Origin: an uncultured Bacteroidota bacterium
GTDB taxonomy: Bacteria; Bacteroidota; Bacteroidia; Bacteroidales; P3
NCBI GenBank assembly: GCA_902774395.1
Contig: CACYIK010000011.1
Coordinates: 62,001-126,000, forward strand
Length of the DNA stretch: 64,000 nucleotides
Direction of reading: 5' to 3'
Shown: piece after piece, positions 58,201-64,000 of the stretch
Numbering within the stretch: position 1 is the stretch's first letter
How the letters are laid out: each line of letters opens with the position of its first letter
Made by a program: the position numbers and the translations under genes
The notes under the pieces: generated by a model
What the model was told of the DNA's origin: nothing
What the model saw: only the letters and a program-made list of their open reading frames with translations
Database searches by the model: none

Positions 58201-59812
58201 TCTGGTAGTCCACCAGCTTGTCCTTCATCTTCACGCGTCCTGTAATGTCGTTGTAGCCCACCAGACCGTGGCGCGACAGGTTGTGTATCATCAGCATGGT
58301 CTGGCTGCGGTCGAGGCCGATGAAGTTGGAGAAGTCGTCGAGCGAGAACTCGGAGCCGTTGGAACGGGTGAAGTTGTAGACGCGGTCGACGGGGCTCACC
58401 TGGTCGATGCCATTGATTTCACGATATTTGTTGTAGGTGTAGTAGTTGCTCGACTCGAAGGTGCAGGCGCTGTAGCCGCCCTCGGTGCCGAGGTTGGAGA
58501 AGAGCACCTCACCGCTCTCGACCTTCCACACGATGCTCTCGCTGTAGATGTCGAGGTTATGGTAGCTGTCGTTGTAGGGGCTGTAGAAGTTGCGCTTGGA
58601 GTCGTTGACGAGCGCCACCTGCTTCTCGGCGGGCGCATAGCGCACGGTGATGCCGGTGTTGCTGATGGAGTCGTCCTCGCCCACGTAGAGGCTCACGGAG
58701 GCGTTCTCGGCGGTGAGTTGTGTGGGGGTGAGGGTGATCTTCAGCGAGCTCACGGCCAGCTGCTTGTGGCCGTCGCGGTTGAAGAGGAGCGTGGCAGGGT
58801 GTTTGCTCGAGGCGGTGATGAACTTGGCGCCGTTGATCATGAAGCTGCCGCTATAGTCTACGCCGGGCATGATGTCCTTCATCACGAAGTCGCGCTGGCG
58901 GCTGCGGAAGCGCGGGTAGCTGTATTTCTCGGGGGCCATGGCGTTGCTCAGGGCTTCCTCCACGCGTCCGACGATAGGACTGGAGAAATAGGCCGTATGG
59001 ACGAACATCACGGAGTCGGCCTTGAACTTGGGCAGCTTGGTCTCGGCCTTGTAGCGGCCGAGGTCGGCGTAGCACTCGTCGGCCTTGAGGCCTGTGCGCG
59101 ACCAGTCGAGGCGGCCGCCGTTGCCGCGCCAGAGGTTGTCCTTGTAGTCGTACTCACCTGTGGTGCCGTGGATGACGCCGTGGTCCTTGGCCGAAGAGTA
59201 GTGCAGGTCGGCAGGGCTGTCGAACCACACCGAGGGTACCTCTTTCTTCACTCCCAGGCGGAAGGCGGTGCCTTTCTCGAAACGCCACTCGCAGCTGCTC
59301 GAGCGGTAGAGCAGACGCTCTTCTTGCAGCTGGGCGCAGAAGTCTACATATTCGATGATGCCCTTGCTCTTCACCCCTTTCTTCTTCAGGGCTTCGAGAC
59401 TCTCGACATAGCCGTCGAGGTTGGTGCCGCCGTCGGCGGTGGCGAAGGTGGTGAGCATCTGCGTCAGCGAGCTCAGCTCGGGGTTGCCCTTCATCTTCAG
59501 CTTGGCGGCATAAGCGTAGAAGTCCGTCAGACGCTCCTGCATGGGCGTGGCCATGCCTTCATAGACGGGCTTGAAGGCTTTGATGATCTTTGTGTTCTCC
59601 TTCTGCTTGTCGCTGGCCGAAGTGCTCTTGTTCATGTATTCCAACAACTGGTCGGGGAGTCCTTCGGTGGTGAACTCCACGGCTTTTCCCTTCTGTGCCT
59701 GAGCCGGGGTGAAGGGTGAAAGGAGAAAGGTGAAAATCAGGGAGAGAATGATCAGGGAGTGAAAGGGAGTGAGAGAGAGTGAATGGGAGTGAAAGGACAA
59801 ATGCTTTTTCAT
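55238..59812 (-). CDS. very large secreted protein, function unknown
   Basis: A 1524-residue protein. The N-terminus (MKKHLSFHSHSLSLTPFHSL, then IILSLIFTFLLSPFTPAQAQ) is a signal peptide whose hydrophobic part is encoded by GAGTGAAAGG/GGTGAAA-type repeats. The first 200 residues are helical (LPDQLLEYMNKSTSASDKQK); the rest is long, regular beta structure with many short repeats of strand-turn-strand and no catalytic motif I recognise. There is no T9SS tail, so it is probably periplasmic or in the outer membrane. Proteins of similar size and look exist in Bacteroidales, but I cannot name a family. It has a -7 promoter element and no partner gene. Confidence 0.75.
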   Translation of the reverse strand: MKKHLSFHSHSLSLTPFHSLIILSLIFTFLLSPFTPAQAQKGKAVEFTTEGLPDQLLEYMNKSTSASDKQKENTKIIKAFKPVYEGMATPMQERLTDFYAYAAKLKMKGNPELSSLTQMLTTFATADGGTNLDGYVESLEALKKKGVKSKGIIEYVDFCAQLQEERLLYRSSSCEWRFEKGTAFRLGVKKEVPSVWFDSPADLHYSSAKDHGVIHGTTGEYDYKDNLWRGNGGRLDWSRTGLKADECYADLGRYKAETKLPKFKADSVMFVHTAYFSSPIVGRVEEALSNAMAPEKYSYPRFRSRQRDFVMKDIMPGVDYSGSFMINGAKFITASSKHPATLLFNRDGHKQLAVSSLKITLTPTQLTAENASVSLYVGEDDSISNTGITVRYAPAEKQVALVNDSKRNFYSPYNDSYHNLDIYSESIVWKVESGEVLFSNLGTEGGYSACTFESSNYYTYNKYREINGIDQVSPVDRVYNFTRSNGSEFSLDDFSNFIGLDRSQTMLMIHNLSRHGLVGYNDITGRVKMKDKLVDYQKAATKNKEYDFDAISLESTTGGTNARMKFEDNMLIIRGVKSFVVSDSQAVVVYPDSLTGRKVIVGRDRALHFNGRIDVGKFILKVKDCDFSYENFSFNMPTIERLEFYVPDFQDPDKYEQLVRTPLSNLVGTLEVDRPDNHSGLKKNKEYPIFKSLENSYVYYDSKSIMEGQYKREKFYYTLHPFTINSLADFVTDSLQFNGVLTSGGIFPDIVEPLRVQKDYYLGFRTETPDGGLPAYGGKGHYTKKLKLDHSGLRGSGELNYLASRAKSKDFLFLPDSTVALTDTFNVREEQGFPDIAGGRTDLHWLPYQDSMAVATVEKGNALKMYRGETALRGRVALMPKGASAAGTAEVHEGTLVSQHFALAPREMNASVSNFTLRSRRFKTTAFTATNVRSSVNYDSQRAELQSNGGPSATELQMIKYRAYADLFTWDMQAQQLELSNSTRNSSEGLDAMDVRMRLLKGDDLPGARFVSTDPKCKELSFNAVKSIYAYDLGELKSTGTYVLHVADAAIVPSADTVHVSKGGEMRELHKAQLLFNRDSAYHYITAADLQVKGSDSFTGKGDYTFHNDQQKTQKIHFEDITVQNGITVARGNIADEASFTLSSAFGFAGKVRLEGNHRWPWFEGGVRLIQPCLPQEQLALLAYSGYTDPDHVHVTVPEDPTDWKGRRITASILMDKTTLLPHAAFLTNEKVADNELLKAYGVLTYLGDRKEYMISSEAKVADPDGIVAPFLTLSTTDCRIEGEGPMNFARRKTQASLYAYGTSTLGIRDDKDDQLVTVFGVDFPLDNSVVSALAANLKNELRLTPVGMTTNAEMRHALMHHLGADKGGAVYAMYSTSGVLTEIPAPMRSMLLFDNIRWQHNPLLGLWCEGKVGLVGVGGTPLGVTVNVKAQLYMEKGNQKLKLYVEAAKDHWYFFYYDFTSQDLTIYSSVGTWDDQIKALSLDQRKVSKEGLGTFFYHVGNVSNYVSKWLTSFNRSAHPDDID
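59709..59800. repeat. GGTGAAA and GGGAGTGAAA units in a signal peptide
   Basis: GGTGAA(A/G) units at 59709-59735 and GGGAGTGAAA/GGGAGTGAGA units at 59756-59796. The coding minus strand reads TTTCACC and TTTCACTCCC, which are open and encode the Ser/Leu/Phe-rich hydrophobic region. Confidence 0.7.
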
Positions 59813-59857
59813 TGTGTGTATGTTTTAACGCGTTATTTTTCTTTATATTTCAAACTG

Positions 59858-59865
59858 CAAAAATA
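59858..59865 (-). promoter_or_regulatory. Bacteroidota -7 element of the 1524-residue protein gene
   Basis: On the minus strand TATTTTTG followed by CA, 46 bp upstream of the ATG at 59812. Confidence 0.5.
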
Positions 59866-59871
59866 CAGCAA

Positions 59872-59901
59872 TTCCGCCACATGGAACTCCATGTGGCGGA
59901 A
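59872..59901 (-). terminator. 14-bp perfect palindrome downstream of prfA
   Basis: TTCCGCCACATGGA and its exact reverse complement are separated by two bases. It lies between the prfA stop (59973) and the promoter of the next gene. It probably ends the prfA transcript, although the T run is weak and an operator role is also possible. Confidence 0.5.
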
Positions 59902-59972
59902 AAGTTATCAAAAGCCAAATGTTTATTATGTATTGGCTTAATTCCTTGACTACTGTCTACTTAATTGCTTTT

Positions 59973-61043
59973 TTAGCCCACCGAGGCCTTGAGCTTCTCG
60001 GCGTTCTCGGCGAGCTGGAGGGCTTCGATGCAGTCTTCGATGTCGCCGTCCATGAAGGCGGGGAGGTTGTGCATGCTCCAGCCGATGCGGTGGTCGGTGA
60101 CGCGGCTCTGGGGGTAGTTGTAAGTGCGCACCTTCTCGCTGCGGTCGCCCGTGGCCACCATGGTCTTGCGCTTGCTGGAAAGCTCCTCCATATATTTGTT
60201 GTACTCGCGCTCGTAGAGGCGGGTGCGGAGGATGCTGATGGCTTTCTCCTTGTTCTTGATCTGGCTCTTCTGGTCCTGCATGGAGACCACGATGCCGGTG
60301 GGGATATGGGTCAGACGGACGGCGCTGTAGGTGGTGTTCACGCACTGGCCGCCGGGGCCGGAGGCGCAGAAGGTGTCGATACGCACGTCGCTCATGTTCA
60401 GCTCGACGTCGAACTCCTCGGCTTCGGGCAGCACCACCACGCCGGCGGCGCTGGTGTGGATGCGCCCTTGCGTCTCGGTGGCGGGGACACGCTGCACGCG
60501 GTGCACGCCGCTCTCGTATTTCAGCAGGCCGTAGGCGCCGTCGCCGGTGACGGAGAACGAGATGTCCTTGTAGCCACCCGAGGTGCCTTCGTTGAAGTCG
60601 TTGATTTCTATCTTCCAGTGCTTCTTCTCACAGAAGCGGGTATACATGCGGAAGAGGTCGCCGGCGAAGATGCAGGCCTCGTCGCCGCCCGTGCCGCCGC
60701 GGATCTCCACCACGGCGTTCTTCGAGTCGGTGGGGTCGGCGGGAATGAGGAGCAGACGGATGTCGTCCTCCATGGGCTCGCGGCGCTCTTGGGCGGCGGT
60801 GAGCTCCTCCTTGGCCATCTCGCGCAACTCGGGGTCTTTCTCGGTCTCGAGCAGTTCCTTGCACTCGGCGATGGTGTCCAACAAGGACTTGTACTCGTGG
60901 TAGGCTTTCACCACGGGCTGCAGGTCCTTGTAGTCCTTCGACAATTTCACATAACGTTTCATGTCCGCAGTGACTTGCGGATCGTTCATCTGCTGTTCAA
61001 TCTCCTGATAACGAGCGTATATGGCTTCTAACTTGTCTAACAT
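59973..61043 (-). CDS. prfA: peptide chain release factor 1
   Basis: A 356-residue release factor for UAA and UAG. The stop-codon recognition tripeptide is PAT (187-189), as in RF1, and the peptidyl-hydrolysis motif is GGQ (231-233) in SGPGGQCVNTTYSAVRLTHI. A Met start MLDKLEAIYARYQEIEQQMN fits the family. A TAATTTTG element lies only 9 bp upstream of the ATG. Confidence 0.96.
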   Translation of the reverse strand: MLDKLEAIYARYQEIEQQMNDPQVTADMKRYVKLSKDYKDLQPVVKAYHEYKSLLDTIAECKELLETEKDPELREMAKEELTAAQERREPMEDDIRLLLIPADPTDSKNAVVEIRGGTGGDEACIFAGDLFRMYTRFCEKKHWKIEINDFNEGTSGGYKDISFSVTGDGAYGLLKYESGVHRVQRVPATETQGRIHTSAAGVVVLPEAEEFDVELNMSDVRIDTFCASGPGGQCVNTTYSAVRLTHIPTGIVVSMQDQKSQIKNKEKAISILRTRLYEREYNKYMEELSSKRKTMVATGDRSEKVRTYNYPQSRVTDHRIGWSMHNLPAFMDGDIEDCIEALQLAENAEKLKASVG

Positions 61044-61056
61044 AGCGGTTGCAAAA

Positions 61057-62547
61057 TTACAACTTTTTTTTGAATTTGAGGAGAAGTCGGTTGACAGTGG
61101 GGGAGACGTTCCACAGGATGACGGCGGTGGCGGCGAGGGAGCTGAGGACGGCGGTCTTGAGGATGGCGCCGAGTATGACGTTTAGATTCATGGCAGGGGT
61201 AAGCCACTGGTTCCAAGCCCAATCGAGCGCTAGCAGGGCGGCGATAATCACCACGATTTTCAGCTGCCCACGGGAGAAGATGTTGACCTTGAGGCGCCAC
61301 CACAGATAGCTGTGCAACAGCGTGAAGTAGAGCAGGTAAGAGCAGAGGGTGGCATAGGCGGCACCGTTGATGCCCATGGCCTCGATAAAGAGGTTGTTGA
61401 AGACGATGGCCGTGAGGGTGAGCACGGCGATAAAGGGTAGTCCGCGAGAGTAGTAGCGCGAGAAGTTCAGTATGTCGGTCCCTACCGAGAAGGAGGAGTT
61501 GATGACCTTGGACATGCCCAGGATGAACACCACGCTCACGCCGCCAATAAAATCTTCGCCGTTGGGGATGACGGCAAAAAGAGCGTCGATATTAATCCAT
61601 ATCACGTAGAAAATCAGCAGGCTTACGAGGAACTGGTGCAGGCTCACCTGGCGTGCGAGGCGGTTGACTTCGTTCCAGTCGTTCTCCTTGACGGCGGTGG
61701 CGATGACCGGCCGCGAGATGGCGCCCAATGACCGATAGGGCACCTCGACCACGTTGGCGATGTAGGAGGCGATGGTGTAGACTCCCGTCAGGGCAAGCCC
61801 CGCTTTGGCTCCGAGGAAGAGGGTATTGAAGAGCGGGATATTGCCCGCCAGCGCCACGGCGGTCATATACAACGTATATCGTCCAATCTCTTTCAGGCGG
61901 TCGCGCGTGAGGAAATGGCGGTCGATGCGGAACGAGATATGGCCTAGGGTGAAGAGATAGAAGATGTTGAGCAGCATGGCCAGGCCGTAGCTGCCGCAGA
62001 ACATCCAGACGAAGGTGTCGATGGTGATGAGGTCGAAGCCGTAGAGCAGGTAGGCCGCCAGATTGAAGAGGCGGATGCCCACCTCGCGCACCAGTTTGGG
62101 TACCGTGATGCGCATCAGCACCGATGCATTGGTTTCGAACACACCCAGATAGAGCGCGAAGAAGGTCAGCATCGGCAGCAGGTAGAAGTAGTCGGCCAGC
62201 AGCGGGGCGTTCTTTGAATAGACCGCCAGCAGCGGTTCCCTGAAAATCAGGAACGCCAGTGCGAACAGCATGAATCCCGCCAGAGGCAGCAGCAGGCTCA
62301 ATCCGAAGATGCCGTGATTGTCACGGCCGTCTTTGAACCACGGGAAGAACTTGACAATTGACGAGCTGGTACCCATGGCGGCCAGCGTCGAGAAGAGCGT
62401 CGCTGCGTCGACCATCACACGCGTCAGGCCGATTTCTTCCTGTGTCAGGTATTTTGTCAGCACAAAGAACGACACGAAGAAACCGATGGCCACCCCTAGG
62501 TAGTTGGCCATCGCCCCTTTGATGCTCTGTCGTGCTATCACTCCCAT
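61057..62547 (-). CDS. polysaccharide flippase (Wzx/MATE-like)
   Basis: A 496-residue membrane protein with about 14 helices, of the oligosaccharide flippase group (MVF superfamily). N-terminal SIKGAMANYLGVAIGFFVSF and a middle GAISRPVIATAVKENDWNEV block are typical. It would move lipid-linked sugars or O-antigen units across the inner membrane. No glycosyltransferases are nearby, so the substrate is open. It ends 14 bp before prfA and may be co-transcribed with it. Confidence 0.85.
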   Translation of the reverse strand: MGVIARQSIKGAMANYLGVAIGFFVSFFVLTKYLTQEEIGLTRVMVDAATLFSTLAAMGTSSSIVKFFPWFKDGRDNHGIFGLSLLLPLAGFMLFALAFLIFREPLLAVYSKNAPLLADYFYLLPMLTFFALYLGVFETNASVLMRITVPKLVREVGIRLFNLAAYLLYGFDLITIDTFVWMFCGSYGLAMLLNIFYLFTLGHISFRIDRHFLTRDRLKEIGRYTLYMTAVALAGNIPLFNTLFLGAKAGLALTGVYTIASYIANVVEVPYRSLGAISRPVIATAVKENDWNEVNRLARQVSLHQFLVSLLIFYVIWINIDALFAVIPNGEDFIGGVSVVFILGMSKVINSSFSVGTDILNFSRYYSRGLPFIAVLTLTAIVFNNLFIEAMGINGAAYATLCSYLLYFTLLHSYLWWRLKVNIFSRGQLKIVVIIAALLALDWAWNQWLTPAMNLNVILGAILKTAVLSSLAATAVILWNVSPTVNRLLLKFKKKL

Positions 62548-62647
62548 ACGAATCCATATAACACCAAAAACACCCTTTTATTGTGTCTCCGGACAGAAAA
62601 TGCGTTGGCTTTTTTGATATTTTTCTTCCTATTCAGAAATTATTTCG

Positions 62648-62655
62648 TATTTTTG
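62648..62655 (+). promoter_or_regulatory. Bacteroidota -7 element
   Basis: TATTTTTG followed by CA, 35 bp upstream of the ATG at 62690. Confidence 0.55.
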
Positions 62656-62689
62656 CAATCTCTAAACCCTTTAAAACCGTCTACGCCCC

Positions 62690-63250
62690 ATGAAGAAATA
62701 TCTCCTCTTTGTCTTAGTCTCTCTCTTCTCACTGCCTGTCTCGCTTTCCGCCCAGGAACTGGTGGGCTCCACGCGCACCCTCGAGGCCGCGCAGCGCCAA
62801 CATGCCGACAAGCTGAAGCAGAAGGGCATTCTCGAGCTGATAGGCACCTGCCAGGCCGCCGGTACCCGTGAAGGCCGTCAGGGTGTCAAGGCCGACGCGG
62901 CGCAGCGCTATTCCGACGCCTGTGCCTCGCAGACGGCGGCATGGGTCAAGGCCGACAAGAAAGCGGCCTACAGCGATGCCGAACTCCGCGAGTTTGACCT
63001 CCTGCAGAACGTCTACCGTGCCTACCTCAAGGATATCATCCAGGACGAGATGGTGCTCTCCTACATGGTCCGCGAGAGGCTCAAGGAAGGCAGCGAATAC
63101 CGTGGCTATTTCACCCTCGACGAGGAGGCCGCCTCGCGTCTGCGACTCCAGGCATTAGAGAAGATGCCGCAGGAGACCACCGCCGCCAAGAAATGGGTGC
63201 TCAAAGCCTCCTCATTCGTCAACCAGAAGGTGGTGGTCAGCGGGCAGTAG
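62690..63250 (+). CDS. small secreted helical protein, function unknown
   Basis: A 186-residue protein with a signal peptide (MKKYLLFVLVSLFSLPVSLS then AQ). The mature part is almost wholly helical, rich in Ala, Lys, Glu and Gln (EAAQRQHADKLKQKGILELI, RAYLKDIIQDEMVLSYMVRE). There is no lipobox or T9SS tail, so it is probably periplasmic. I do not recognise a family. It stands alone with its own promoter, followed by a CAATTTT array and the EF-G2-like gene. Confidence 0.7.
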   Translation: MKKYLLFVLVSLFSLPVSLSAQELVGSTRTLEAAQRQHADKLKQKGILELIGTCQAAGTREGRQGVKADAAQRYSDACASQTAAWVKADKKAAYSDAELREFDLLQNVYRAYLKDIIQDEMVLSYMVRERLKEGSEYRGYFTLDEEAASRLRLQALEKMPQETTAAKKWVLKASSFVNQKVVVSGQ

Positions 63251-63269
63251 GAGGTGAGATTTTTTTCAA

Positions 63270-63305
63270 AATTTTCATTTTTCAACTCTCAATTTTCAAT
63301 TTTAT
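63270..63305. repeat. CAATTTT/CAACTCT array
   Basis: About four units of TTTTCAA type with a period near 7 bp, between the small secreted gene and the next promoter. Same unit as 4018-4053 and the tRNA flanks. Confidence 0.65.
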
Positions 63306-63308
63306 TTG

Positions 63309-63316
63309 TATCTTTG
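63309..63316 (+). promoter_or_regulatory. Bacteroidota -7 element of the EF-G2-like gene
   Basis: TATCTTTG followed by CC, about 92 bp upstream of the ATG at 63408. A CTTCGGA / TCCGGAG hairpin at 63332-63350 lies in the leader. Confidence 0.5.
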
Positions 63317-63369
63317 CCGTCTCGTTTCGTGTCTTCGGAACCCCTCCGGAGACGCGGAATTTCTTAACA

Positions 63370-63405
63370 ATGAATGAAATAAAAAATAAAATAAATAAAA
63401 AGTAA
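63370..63405 (+). other. possible 11-codon leader peptide
   Basis: ATG at 63370 opens MNEIKNKINKK and a TAA at 63403-63405, 2 bp before the EF-G2-like start. All codons except the first end in A/T-rich triplets (AAA, AAT, ATA, GAA). It may be a leader peptide or simply AT-rich spacer. Confidence 0.3.
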
Positions 63406-63407
63406 CA

Positions 63408-64000
63408 ATGAAAATTTATCAGACTCAGGACATCCGTAACATCGCCCTCGTGGGCGGCGCCAAATCGGGCAAGACTTCCATGGCTGAGGCTATGGCCTTC
63501 TGCGGCGGCCTTATCAACCGTCGTGGCAGCGTGGACAGCAAGAACACCATCAGCGACTATCGCGACATCGAGCACGACCGCGGCTACTCCGTGGAGAACA
63601 CCCTCATGTACACCGAATTCGGTGGCAAGAAGGTGAACATCATCGATGTGCCCGGCTTCGCCGACTACCAGGGTGAGCTCGACAGCGCCCTCAACGTGGT
63701 CGAGGCCGCCGTCGTCGTGGTCAACGCCCAGAGTGGTGTCGAGGTCGGCACCGAGATCGCCAACCGCTACGCCGCCAAGCTCGACACCCCGATGCTCTTC
63801 GTGGTCAACCACCTCGACGCCGAGAAGGCCAACTTCGACGACGCCGTCAACCAGCTGAAGGACTTCTTCGGTGGCAAGTGCACCGTGCTCCAGTTCCCCA
63901 CCAACGCCGGTCTCGGCTTCAACCAGGTGGTCGACATCGTGGCCAACAAGATGTACACCTTCACCGATGGTAAGTACAACGAGGAGGATATCCCCAGTCA
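63408..64000 (+). CDS. elongation factor G-like GTPase (EF-G2 type), 5' part
   Basis: The first 197 codons are in the window; the gene runs off the edge. MKIYQTQDIRNIALVGGAKS then GKTSMAEAM gives the P loop (GGAKSGKTS); NTISDYRDIEHDRGYSVEN is the switch I region; IDVPGFADYQGEL is the DxxG motif; VVNHLDAEKA stands in for NKxD, with His in place of Lys. The P loop and switch I differ from true EF-G (HIDAGKTT), and this pattern matches the second, non-essential EF-G family (FusA2 type) of Bacteroidota. It may serve translation under carbon limitation, as shown for Bacteroides EF-G2. Confidence 0.85.
   Translation, partial: MKIYQTQDIRNIALVGGAKSGKTSMAEAMAFCGGLINRRGSVDSKNTISDYRDIEHDRGYSVENTLMYTEFGGKKVNIIDVPGFADYQGELDSALNVVEAAVVVVNAQSGVEVGTEIANRYAAKLDTPMLFVVNHLDAEKANFDDAVNQLKDFFGGKCTVLQFPTNAGLGFNQVVDIVANKMYTFTDGKYNEEDIPS

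Overview
The window is chromosomal DNA from an uncultured-type, GC-rich member of the Bacteroidales. The evidence is three secreted proteins with type IX secretion (T9SS) sorting domains (two type A, one type B), an S46 dipeptidyl peptidase, Bacteroidota promoter elements (TAnnTTTG), the FtsL-like and PASTA-tailed FtsI arrangement of the division cluster, and Bacteroidota-only families (THUMP-like methyltransferase, DUF4292, DUF6266, GxxExxY, BatA). The family cannot be settled from sequence alone. No phage, insertion sequence, CRISPR array or rRNA is visible.

Layout. 0.3-6.2 kb (minus): envelope lipoproteins (TPR, DUF4292-like), a LolA-like secreted protein, TadA, a sugar nucleotidyltransferase and a THUMP-like methyltransferase. 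6.4-13.2 kb: two T9SS type A cargo proteins flanking yicC and apbE. 13.4-21.9 kb: housekeeping genes (rlmD, rpmH, a TPR-like protein, secG, a RecD-like helicase, an acyltransferase, gpsA, HU, fmt, ribH). 21.9-29.6 kb: one reading frame that joins sigma-54 (RpoN) to a secreted M23 peptidase, then a DPP7-like S46 peptidase and a T9SS type B adhesin-like protein. 30.1-45.7 kb (plus): the complete division and cell wall cluster mraZ-rsmH-ftsL-ftsI-murE-mraY-(murD remnant)-ftsW-murG-murC-ftsQ-ftsA-ftsZ. 45.7-49.4 kb: an EamA exporter, a DUF6266 protein and an ABC exporter pair. 49.4-55 kb (minus): BatA-like, nth, GxxExxY, an exo/endonuclease-like protein, aroE and two tRNA-Leu genes. 55.2-64 kb: a 1524-residue orphan secreted protein, prfA, a flippase, a small secreted protein, and the start of an EF-G2-like gene cut by the window edge.

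The most unusual signals are these. (1) Many short tandem arrays with exact periods of 7, 8, 9, 10 or 11 bp lie at gene boundaries and also inside conserved genes. Most units carry one stop codon on one strand, and because 7, 8, 10 and 11 are not multiples of three, the array stops translation in all three frames on that strand while often being fully open on the other. At gene ends the stop-bearing orientation is used; inside genes only the open orientation is found. (2) The murD slot of the division cluster holds only a degenerate C-terminal domain. (3) Sigma-54 is fused in frame to an M23 peptidase, with a signal-peptide-like segment at the joint made of such an array. (4) MurC has a His/Asp-rich and repeat-derived insertion.
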